DNA of 5,655 nucleotides from Zoogloeaceae bacterium (GTDB taxonomy: Bacteria > Pseudomonadota > Gammaproteobacteria > Burkholderiales > Rhodocyclaceae): the NCBI GenBank assembly GCA_031290955.1, contig JAISLJ010000044.1, forward strand, positions 1 through 5,655. Direction: 5' to 3'. A program made the translations under genes and the position numbers. The notes under the pieces were generated by a model that worked only from the letters and a program-made list of their open reading frames with translations, was not told the origin of the DNA and searched no databases. Numbering within the stretch: the first letter of the stretch is position 1; each line of letters starts with the position of its first letter. Below, in pieces: positions 1 to 5,381 of the stretch.

Positions 1-115
1 CCGGCCTTCCGGGGCCAGTTTTCCAGCAAAAACCTCTCGGTTATGTTTTGTTCATACTCTTTGTCTCAATCTTTGTTTCTCTCGCCTCAATTTGACCGTT
101 TGTTCAGTGTTTCCT

Positions 116-265
116 TTACGATCCCCGGGCGATCTCCTCCGGCAGATCGCATGCCTCCTTGACCCGATCCAGCCCGAAATGCGCGTAGATGCGGCAAATA
201 TCCACGAAAATGCCGCGCTGACCGCAGCATGCAAGGACATCGACACGGGCGCGTCGGCTCCTGTA
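116..265 (-). pseudogene. possible minus-strand gene remnant (C-terminal fragment)
   Basis: Read on the minus strand, this frame is open for 49 codons between an in-frame TGA (266-268) and a TAA (116-118). Its peptide looks protein-like, with the pieces GIFVDICRIYAHFG and LDRVKEACDLPEEIARGS, and its codons mostly end in G or C. No ATG, GTG or TTG starts it in frame. A minus-strand ATG at 269-267, behind an AGGAGG, would reach it only through a frameshift around 250-265. The YAHFGLDRVKEA stretch loosely recalls the end of small antitoxins found next to AbiEii-type nucleotidyltransferases, but I cannot support that assignment. It could equally be a chance open frame. I saw no convincing gene in the remaining 115 bases to the left edge. 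Confidence 0.22.
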
Positions 266-297
266 TCATGTGACGCTGGCTTTTCCTCCTTTTCCCC

Positions 298-1500
298 ATG
301 CCCGCCGCGCCGCCTTCCCCCCTCCCCTCCCCCGCCGCCAAGGCGGAGGAATTGCAGCGGGCCTTTGACCTTTTCAACCAGGTTTCCGCCGAACTCACCG
401 AAGTGTACGCGGCCTTGCAGGGGAAGGTGGATTCGCTCACGGAGGAATTGGCCATTGCCAACGGCAAACTACGCCGCCAGTATCAGGAAAAGGAGGCGCT
501 CTCCGAACGGCTGGCGCTTTTGCTGGACGCGCTGCCCGCCGGCGTGGTGGTGCTGGATGGGGAAGCCCGCGTAACGCAGGAAAATCCGGCGGCGCGCGCC
601 TTGTTTGGCGAATCGCTCGCCGGGCGGCACTGGGATGGCGTGGCGCGGCAATTCCTGGAAGCCGCCCGTACGCCCGGCGAATGTTTTTTACGCGGGAGGC
701 ACCTGGCGCTGGCGGAGAGTTCGCTGGATTCCGCGGGCGGCAAGCTCCTGCTGCTGCACGATATCTCGGAAGCGCAGCGCATGAAAAGCGAACTGGAACG
801 CAAGCAGCGCCTGGCCGCCATGGGAGAAATGGCCGCTTCCCTCGCCCACCAGTTGCGCACGCCGCTTGCCACGGCGCTTCTTTACGTGGGCAATCTGGGG
901 AAGGCCGATCTGCCGCTTGCCGAAGAGGCGCGTTGCCGTTTTGCGGAGAAGGCCGTCGCCCAGTTGCGCCGCCTGGAGCGTTTGATCCAGGATGTGCTCC
1001 TGTTCGCGCGGGGCGAGAGCATTGGTCGGGAGCAGATCGACCCTGGCGAACTGCTGGGCGAGGCGGCACAAACGCTGGAAGCATTGGCGAAGGAAAAGGC
1101 GGTGCGTCTCGTGGTTGAGAACCACGCCGCAGGCGCGTGGCTTGTCGGCGGCAAGAAGCCGCTGACCAGCGCCCTCGTGAGCCTTCTGGAAAACGCCTTG
1201 CAGGCCAGCCCCGCCGGGACGGCGATCACGCTTGCGGCGCAACGGGTGGAGACAGAAGCGGCGCTCCGGATCACAGTCAGCGACCAGGGGCCGGGAATTC
1301 CCGAGACGATGCAGGCGCGCATCTTCGAGCCGTTCTTTACCACCAAGCATCAGGGCACCGGGCTGGGCCTCTCGATTGCGCTGGGCGTTGCCCGCGCCCA
1401 CGGCGGCAGCCTTGATGTCCATTCCGACGCCAACGGCACCTGTTTTACCCTCACCTTGCCCATCCAATCTTCCAATGCCTGCCTGCGTCGGGGAATATGA
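298..1500 (+). CDS. flrB: FlrB/FleS-like flagellar sensor histidine kinase
   Basis: This is a 400-residue cytosolic two-component kinase with no membrane segment. It has a proline/alanine-rich start, a probable coiled coil (about 17-70, beginning with a FleS/FlrB-like AFDLFNQVS motif), and a PAS-like domain (about 72-160, LPAGVVVLD then NPAARALFG). A HisKA domain follows with the phospho-acceptor in LAHQLRTPL (His184). The HATPase domain has an N box (LLENALQ, Asn299), G1 (DQGPGIP, Asp329), an F box (IFEPFFTTK, 342-350) and G2 (GTGLGLS, 353-359). All catalytic boxes are intact. In known systems FlrB/FleS phosphorylates the sigma-54 activator FlrC/FleR to switch on mid/late flagellar genes. 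ATG 298 is the only usable start, because TGA stands in frame at 271; it has no Shine-Dalgarno sequence, only a pyrimidine-rich tract. No flrC-like gene follows. The family call is strong; FlrB rather than another soluble PAS kinase rests on the N-terminal and H-box wording. Confidence 0.85.
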   Translation: MPAAPPSPLPSPAAKAEELQRAFDLFNQVSAELTEVYAALQGKVDSLTEELAIANGKLRRQYQEKEALSERLALLLDALPAGVVVLDGEARVTQENPAARALFGESLAGRHWDGVARQFLEAARTPGECFLRGRHLALAESSLDSAGGKLLLLHDISEAQRMKSELERKQRLAAMGEMAASLAHQLRTPLATALLYVGNLGKADLPLAEEARCRFAEKAVAQLRRLERLIQDVLLFARGESIGREQIDPGELLGEAAQTLEALAKEKAVRLVVENHAAGAWLVGGKKPLTSALVSLLENALQASPAGTAITLAAQRVETEAALRITVSDQGPGIPETMQARIFEPFFTTKHQGTGLGLSIALGVARAHGGSLDVHSDANGTCFTLTLPIQSSNACLRRGI

Positions 1501-1504
1501 TCAC

Positions 1505-1522
1505 ATGAAACAGGACACATAA
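1505..1522 (+). other. five-codon frame after flrB, possible flrC stub
   Basis: An ATG four bases after the flrB stop reads MKQDT and then TAA. GGGGA about 10 bases upstream could serve as its ribosome binding site. This is where the partner response regulator gene would start in a flrB-flrC operon, so the frame may be the stub of a deleted or truncated flrC. It is far too short to prove this and may be chance. Confidence 0.15.
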
Positions 1523-1541
1523 GCCCCCAACGGGGGGGGGC
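1523..1541 (+). repeat. short C/G hairpin with a nine-G run
   Basis: GCCCCC at 1523-1528 can pair with the end of a run of nine G (1532-1540) plus the following C. It lies 22 bases after flrB. No T tract follows, so it is at best a weak transcription end signal. The homopolymer is prone to length change or sequencing error but lies outside coding sequence. Confidence 0.3.
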
Positions 1542-1713
1542 GAGAGGCTCAATCAGCAGTATCGCCACCGGAGCAGGACATATTCCGTTTCCCAAAGTAG
1601 CAACGGCGGGTATTTTAGTCCAATCCGCATTCTTTCCTGTCCGCCATAAAGAGCATCATCATGGCGCGGCTTTGGAGCCAGTGTGCGCTGGAATGGTTTC
1701 TCGGTTCCGCCAA

Positions 1714-1732
1714 AAGGAGGAATCGCCGTTTG
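1714..1732 (+). promoter_or_regulatory. strong Shine-Dalgarno plus in-frame TTG upstream of zapD
   Basis: AAGGAGG (1714-1720) is followed after 9 bases by TTG (1730-1732), which is in frame with zapD and adds 32 residues. The added segment is Cys/Gly-rich and unlike known ZapD starts, which begin almost directly with the Tyr-Glu-Tyr-Pro-type motif. The GTG at 1826 fits the family but has only GGGTGG in front of it. Either the signal drives a longer ZapD, or it belonged to a lost small gene, or it is chance. Confidence 0.3.
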
Positions 1733-1825
1733 CAGGGTTGCGGGAGCACGGAAATTTGCGCGGAAAGGTTGAGATTTAGCGGCAACTGCTTCAAAATTCG
1801 GGAAATTCTTTCGGGTGGCGGCGGC

Positions 1826-2590
1826 GTGATTACCTACGAATATCCTTTCAATGAGCGGATTCGCATCTTGCTGCGGCTGGAATCCCTGTTCGAGAAGGTG
1901 AGCTATTTTTCCAGGCAGCATGGCGCAATCGAGCACCACAGCGCCTTGCGCGCCCTGTTCGAGATCCTGGATGTCGTGGGGCGTTCCGACCTCAAGATGG
2001 ATATGTTGCAGGAACTGGAGCGGCAACGGCAGGTGCTGCTGGGCTTTCGCAGCAATCCGGAGATTTCCGACACCGCCCTGTCCGGTACGCTCTACGACAT
2101 CGAACAGGCTTCCGCCGCGCTCCTGGCGCTCAACGGCAAGTTCGGGCAGGCTCTGCGCGACAATGACTGGCTGATGAGCGTCAAGAGTCGCACCGCCATT
2201 CCCGGCGGCTTGTGCGAATTTGACCTGCCTTCCTATCACTTCTGGCTGCACCAGAATCTGAAAACCCGCCAGAAAGCGCTGGAAGGATGGATCAAGCCCA
2301 TGACGCCCGTGCTCAACGCGCTCAGCATCATCCTGCGCATCCTGCGCTCCACGCAGCAGCCGGAGCGGTTGCGGGCGGAACGCGGGCAATACCAGCGCAT
2401 GCTGGGCGGCAAGGGCGTTGTCGCCCAGATGGCCCGCATCACCCTGTTTTCCGATGAATGTATCATCCCGGAGGTGAGCGCCAACCGCTTTGCCTTCAAC
2501 ATCCGTTTTTCCTGCTTGCCTGGCCTGGATTCCAAGGCGCGCGCCCATGAGCGCGATGTGGAGTTCGAGCTTACCTTCTGCAACCTGTGA
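1826..2590 (+). CDS. zapD: cell division protein ZapD
   Basis: This 254-residue cytosolic protein belongs to the ZapD (DUF1342/YacF) family. Members bind the C-terminal tail of FtsZ and bundle its filaments at the division ring. Family marks are the N-terminal YEYPFNERIR...LRLESLFEKV segment, the conserved IPGGLCEFDLP (125-135) followed by YHFWLH, and the C-terminal FNIRFSCLP...FELTFCNL. E. coli ZapD has 247 residues, so the length fits. I chose GTG 1826 because homologs start just before the YEYP-type motif; a TTG at 1730 with a better ribosome site and an ATG at 1661 are alternatives. The stop overlaps the yacG start by 4 bases, so the two are probably co-transcribed and translationally coupled. 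zapD and yacG are often neighbours in proteobacteria, commonly after coaE and pilD, but those genes are not upstream here. An antisense open frame across the gene looks like a shadow of high-GC codon use. Confidence 0.92.
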   Translation: MITYEYPFNERIRILLRLESLFEKVSYFSRQHGAIEHHSALRALFEILDVVGRSDLKMDMLQELERQRQVLLGFRSNPEISDTALSGTLYDIEQASAALLALNGKFGQALRDNDWLMSVKSRTAIPGGLCEFDLPSYHFWLHQNLKTRQKALEGWIKPMTPVLNALSIILRILRSTQQPERLRAERGQYQRMLGGKGVVAQMARITLFSDECIIPEVSANRFAFNIRFSCLPGLDSKARAHERDVEFELTFCNL

Positions 2591-2781
2591 CCCGCATGCC
2601 CGAGACGCCCGCCCGCCGGATCACCTGCCCCCAGTGCGGCGCCAGCACGGAATGGCGACCGGAAAACCCTTGGCGTCCGTTTTGTTCCGAGCGTTGCAAG
2701 CTCATTGACCTAGGCGCCTGGGAGAGCGAATCCTATCGCCTGCCCGCTGCGGAAGAGGATGATCCGGACGCTGCGCAATGA
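2587..2781 (+). CDS. yacG: DNA gyrase inhibitor YacG (zinc-binding)
   Basis: This 64-residue protein has the complete YacG zinc site C-x2-C-x15-C-x3-C (Cys14, 17, 33, 37), followed by KLIDLGAWESESYR, the family signature, and an acidic tail. In E. coli YacG binds GyrB and blocks DNA binding by gyrase. I took the GTG at 2587 because it overlaps the zapD stop (GTGA) and fits coupled translation. The ATG at 2596 would remove three residues, keep the whole zinc site and is equally possible; neither has a strong Shine-Dalgarno sequence of its own. No transcription end signal is visible before the prmB promoter region. Confidence 0.93.
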   Translation: MTRMPETPARRITCPQCGASTEWRPENPWRPFCSERCKLIDLGAWESESYRLPAAEEDDPDAAQ

Positions 2782-2880
2782 TGCGCGAAAATGCCGGGAA
2801 CGCATATCCCGCAGAGCGCGATTCCTCTCCTTCGGCAAGGGAAAGAGAATGTCATCCGCAGGCCCGCGTGGATCGGGCGC

Positions 2881-2910
2881 TTGCTCCGGCCCCGCCAAAG
2901 CGCATAGAAT
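2881..2910 (+). promoter_or_regulatory. candidate sigma-70 promoter of prmB
   Basis: TTGCTC (2881-2886) and TAGAAT (2905-2910) are separated by 18 bases. The -10 box matches the consensus at 5 of 6 positions and the -35 at 3 of 6. Transcription would begin near 2917, giving a short leader of about 24 bases before the prmB ATG, with GGAAA as its ribosome site. The 159-base gap after yacG makes a separate promoter reasonable. Read-through from zapD-yacG cannot be excluded. Confidence 0.45.
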
Positions 2911-2940
2911 CCAGGCCGTTGCCGCTCTGGAAAAACGCTC

Positions 2941-3834
2941 ATGTTTACCTCCGCCCGCGCCGAGCTTGTCACCTTGCGCGACCATCTGCGCTTTGCCGTC
3001 AGCCGTTTCACCGAAGCCGGGCTGCATTTCGGGCATGGCAGCGACAATGCCTGGGACGAGGCGGCGTATCTCTCGCTCCACGCGCTCCACCTGCCGCTGG
3101 ACAGGCTCGAACCCTTCCTGGATGCCCGCTTGCTGCCCAGGGAGCGGGAAACCTTGCTGAATCTCTACCAAAGACGTGTCGAAGAGCGTCTGCCCGCCGC
3201 CTATCTCACCTGCGAGGCTTGGCTTCTGGGGCACCGCTTTTACGTCGACGAACGGGTGATCGTGCCGCGTTCCTTCATCGCCGAATTGCTCGCGGAAACA
3301 CTCTCTCCCTGGATCTCCGCGCCAAAAGCCATTGGGCGCGTGCTGGATTTGTGCACCGGCTCCGGCTGCCTTGCCATTCTTGCTGCGCTCGCTTTTCCCG
3401 AAGCGCAGGTCGACGCCATCGACATTTCCCCGCAGGCGCTCGCCGTCGCCCACAGGAATGTGGATGACTACCGGCTTGCGGATCGTATCCGCCTCATCGA
3501 ATCGGACGCCTTCGCCGCCTTGACGGACGAAACCTACGACCTCATCCTTGCCAACCCGCCCTATGTCGATGCCGAAGCCATGACGGCCCTGCCGCTCGAA
3601 TACCGACAAGAACCGGCGCTGGCGCTGGCATCCGGCGCGGACGGCCTTGATTTCACCCGCCGCCTGCTTGCCGAAGCCAAGTCACGGCTTGCTCCCGGCG
3701 GCATCCTGGTGGTGGAAATCGGCCACAATCGCGTGGCGCTGGAAGCCGCCTATCCACGGCTGCCCTTCACCTGGCTTGAGACTGCGGCAGGCGACTCCTT
3801 CGTATTCCTGCTGCGCCGGGAAGACTTGCCCTGA
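2941..3834 (+). CDS. prmB: 50S ribosomal protein uL3 N5-glutamine methyltransferase PrmB
   Basis: This 297-residue SAM-dependent methyltransferase belongs to the HemK/PrmB family. The N-terminal helical domain (about 1-100) recognises the substrate. The Rossmann domain carries the SAM motif DLCTGSGC (136-143), an acidic residue in AIDIS (Asp161) and the catalytic NPPYVD (205-210), which holds the target glutamine. PrmB is favoured over PrmC (release factors) by DLCTGSGC, by the LPAAYLTCEAWLLGHRFYVDERVIVPRS stretch (about 85-112), and by the overall length. PrmB modifies a glutamine of uL3 during 50S assembly. ATG 2941 has GGAAA 7 bases upstream. A long antisense frame over the first two thirds is a codon-bias shadow. 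It probably ends a housekeeping transcript, with a palindrome 61 bases beyond the stop. Confidence 0.94.
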   Translation: MFTSARAELVTLRDHLRFAVSRFTEAGLHFGHGSDNAWDEAAYLSLHALHLPLDRLEPFLDARLLPRERETLLNLYQRRVEERLPAAYLTCEAWLLGHRFYVDERVIVPRSFIAELLAETLSPWISAPKAIGRVLDLCTGSGCLAILAALAFPEAQVDAIDISPQALAVAHRNVDDYRLADRIRLIESDAFAALTDETYDLILANPPYVDAEAMTALPLEYRQEPALALASGADGLDFTRRLLAEAKSRLAPGGILVVEIGHNRVALEAAYPRLPFTWLETAAGDSFVFLLRREDLP

Positions 3835-3894
3835 ATTTCCGCGCCGCACACGCCATCCGCAAGAAAAGGACGAACGCCCGACCTTGCAAGACCG

Positions 3895-3940
3895 CACCCT
3901 GCTCCTCCCCCCAGCGGCCGCTGAGGGGAGGAGCAGGGTG
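3895..3940 (+). repeat. 46-base GC-rich palindrome after prmB (terminator or REP-like)
   Basis: CACCCTGCTCCTCCCC (3895-3910) is the exact reverse complement of 3925-3940, giving 16 perfect base pairs. The 14 bases between contain AGCGGCCGCT (3913-3922), itself a palindrome, and a C-G pair, so one C/A mismatch is the only flaw. The structure could end prmB transcription. However, no T tract follows directly; a six-T run appears only at 3969-3974. A repeated extragenic palindrome or a small mobile element remnant is equally possible. Confidence 0.55.
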
Positions 3941-4041
3941 TGATTCCATTTCTGCGAAAATACGGCAATTTTTTGCCCGTCATCGTGTGGTACGGAGCGC
4001 TGCGGCGATCCAGATTGTTGCCATTTTTATGTGGAATTGGA

Positions 4042-4055
4042 ATGACACCCGTCAA
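4042..4055 (+). promoter_or_regulatory. FNR/NNR-like dyad aTGAC-N4-GTCAA
   Basis: ATGAC-ACCC-GTCAA differs only at its first base from a symmetrical TTGAC-N4-GTCAA site of the kind bound by CRP/FNR-family regulators, several of which control nitric oxide genes. It lies about 355 bases before the DUF3050 start and I see no -10 box at a usual distance, so its relevance is uncertain. Confidence 0.2.
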
Positions 4056-4191
4056 GGGACGTCCGCAAAAACCTTCCGGCGCCTGTTCCTGGGCGTTGAT
4101 GTGAGCAACGCACAGTTGCAAACCTTGCGCAGAGAAACCGCCATGTGGCAGTCGCCCTGTGATCGGGACAGCCTTGTCCTTGCAGAACTAT

Positions 4192-4230
4192 TTTGTCGAT
4201 TGTCCGACAGTTTGTCGTTGTTCCGACAAA
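4192..4230 (+). promoter_or_regulatory. tandem operator-like dyads
   Basis: Two copies of one motif stand 19 bases apart. The first is TTTGTCG-ATTGTC-CGACAG (4192-4210); the second is TTTGTCG-TTGTTC-CGACAAA (4211-4230). The second is a perfect 7-base inverted repeat with a 6-base centre; the first pairs over its inner bases. This is typical of paired operators bound side by side by a dimeric regulator. The inner TGTC-C-GACA (4201-4209) also resembles GntR-family sites. Related GGACA/TGTCC words lie at 4166-4179 and 4242-4246. The spacing does not fit FNR. The next gene is DUF3050, starting at 4411. Confidence 0.5.
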
Positions 4231-4253
4231 TCTCTTCTCTGGGACAGTAGATC

Positions 4254-4288
4254 GAAAACGAATGAAAACAAGGTGTTTTCTCGTTTTC
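4254..4288 (+). promoter_or_regulatory. A/T-rich stem-loop in the DUF3050 upstream region
   Basis: GAAAACGA (4254-4261) pairs with TCGTTTTC (4281-4288), and GAAAACA (4264-4270) with TGTTTTC (4274-4280). A two-base AT bulge lies on the left arm and the loop is AGG. The word GAAAAC thus occurs four times in 35 bases, twice on each strand. It may be a leader hairpin, a weak terminator of upstream transcripts (no pure T tract follows), or a nested operator. Confidence 0.4.
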
Positions 4289-4410
4289 CGCAGAATTACA
4301 CCGCATGGTACGAGTTGTGCTGTGTTGCCTTGTCCCTAGGCGCTTTCCTTCTGTATCGCACGGTGGGTGCCTTTTCTCACAATCATTGATTTCAGGAGCT
4401 CGTATCCATC

Positions 4411-5381
4411 ATGAAAGAACAGGACAAGATGTTTTCCTCTCCCGGCGCGGCTGCGCTGATAACCCGCATCAAATCGAAATCAAATGAAATGCAGCATCAT
4501 CGTGTTTTTGGTTTGCTTCGCGGCATCGAAGATTTACGCATTTTCATGACATGGCACGTTTTTGCCGTCTGGGACTTCATGTCTCTTGTCAAGCGCCTTC
4601 AGGCCGAATTTACCTCATTGTCCTTGCCGTGGACACCTCCTCGCAGCGCTGAAACCGCACGCTTGATCAATGATATTGTACTGGGCGAGAAAACTGATCT
4701 CGCGCCGCAGGATCGGCATCTCAGCCACTACGAGCTGTACATCGCTGCAATGGAAGAAATTGGCGCTGACACCCAACAAATAAAAGCCTTCGTCGATTTG
4801 GTGTCAGGCAATATGCCAATAGATGAAGCCCTGAAGATTGTCAACGCGCCGCCTGCGGTCGTAGATTTTGTGATGTCTACCATCGGTCTTGCTACCCAAG
4901 GCAGCATTGAGCAAGTGCTCGGCAGTTTTGTCTTTGGGCGTGAGGACGCGATCCCGGAGATGTTCCAGAGCCTTTTGCATGCATGGCATATAGACGAGAA
5001 GGCGGCGCCCACCTTCGTTTTTTATCTGCAACGTCATATTGAATTGGATACCGACGAGCACGGTCCCGCATGCTTGCCGATCAGGTACGCGACGACGCCA
5101 ACCTGGTTAGCGTGGCGCTTAAGGCTGCCATTGTTGCCATTGAGCAACGGATCAAACTTTGGGATGCTCTCGCGGACATTCTGGAAAAACGCTTTCCTTC
5201 CACTCCTCCGCAGTTTCCAAGCGAAATCGAGTTGATGACAAAGATTTTTCGCACCGCACTGGAAGCGCAGACAGATACCCGTGTACTTTCGGAACTGGCA
5301 GTGTTGATCGATCAACTTCCCAAACGGCTTCAGCAGGGGAGCTTGCGGCATGGCGCGCCCTTGCAGGAGACGCCACAATGA
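4411..5381 (+). pseudogene. DUF3050 heme-oxygenase-like protein, frame broken near 5067
   Basis: The first frame (from ATG 4411; AGGAG 12 bases upstream) carries DUF3050 hallmarks: QHHRVF (28-33), IEDLRIFMTWHVFAVWDFMSLVKRLQ (39-64), INDIVLGE (86-93), LSHYELY (104-110), FVFGRED (173-179) and YLQRHIELDTDEHGP (to 219). The His/Glu residues expected to bind metal in this heme-oxygenase-like fold are present. Directly after Pro219 the family pattern continues in another frame (RMLADQV...ALKAAI...IEQRIKLWDAL) to the TGA at 5379-5381. The unshifted frame runs into unrelated sequence and stops at 5235. The shift fits the loss of 1 base (or 4, 7, 10) next to CCCGC; joined, the protein would be about 323-326 residues. 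About 70 residues after KLWDAL extend beyond the usual family end. No biochemical role is assigned to DUF3050. It could be a real pseudogene, a sequencing error, or two products. The 3' end overlaps nnrS by ATGA. GC is lower than in flanking genes (about 49% over 4441-4620 by hand count). Confidence 0.8.

Larger units (their letters stand above)
1501..1825. other. non-coding gap between flrB and zapD
   Basis: About 325 bases without a supported gene. Contents: the five-codon frame, the G-run hairpin, the related short motifs AACAGGACACAT and AGCAGGACATAT, an inverted copy of the core (TCCTGTCC at about 1635-1643), and a strong Shine-Dalgarno-like AAGGAGG at 1714-1720. An ATG at 1661 is in frame with zapD, but the 55 residues it would add are unlike the family. 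I found no convincing -35/-10 pair; the best is TTGAGA (1769) with AAAATT (1793), which is weak. Confidence 0.5.
3835..4410. other. 576-base regulatory gap between prmB and the DUF3050 gene
   Basis: I accept no gene here. Small frames at 3987-4250 and 4159-4389 have no good ribosome site and no recognisable family overall. One short stretch (4080-4118, RLFLGVDVSNAQL) resembles the start of an IS110-type transposase. The gap holds the 46-base palindrome, a TGAC-N4-GTCAA site, the tandem dyads, and an A/T-rich hairpin. From about 3941 on, the sequence is visibly poorer in GC than the housekeeping block. I could not fix a convincing promoter. TTGTCC (4330) with TATCGC (4354) has 18-base spacing but a poor -10. 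Confidence 0.55.

Noticed and set aside
92..574. 160-codon + strand frame overlapping the kinase start
   Set aside because: Its second half is the kinase sequence read out of frame (Pro/Arg-rich), and the first part has no ribosome site or family resemblance.
688..1467. 259-codon antisense open frame across the kinase
   Set aside because: Shadow of flrB, whose catalytic boxes are all on the + strand.
1553..2548. 331-codon antisense open frame across zapD
   Set aside because: It lies opposite a well-supported gene, its peptide has no recognisable motif, and long antisense frames are common in high-GC genes.
2826..2850. Weak hairpin (CCTT-CGGC-AAGG) considered as a terminator after yacG
   Set aside because: Only four clean pairs plus a bulged extension, and no T tract.
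2710..3609. 299-codon antisense open frame across yacG and prmB
   Set aside because: Same codon-bias shadow; PrmB motifs on the + strand are complete.
3962..3980. ACGGCAA-TTTT-TTGCCCGT hairpin considered as a terminator
   Set aside because: Short, bulged stem with no T tract after it; the T run is in the loop.
4093..4111. GCGTT-N9-AACGC inverted repeat, considered as an FNR site (TTGAT...)
   Set aside because: The right half does not match the FNR half-site at the required spacing.
4159..4389. 76-codon frame in the regulatory gap
   Set aside because: No ribosome site, no known motif, and it runs through the dyads and hairpin.
5070..5381. Second DUF3050 frame as an independent 103-residue gene
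   Set aside because: No Shine-Dalgarno before its ATG, and it continues the family pattern directly, so a frame break is more likely.
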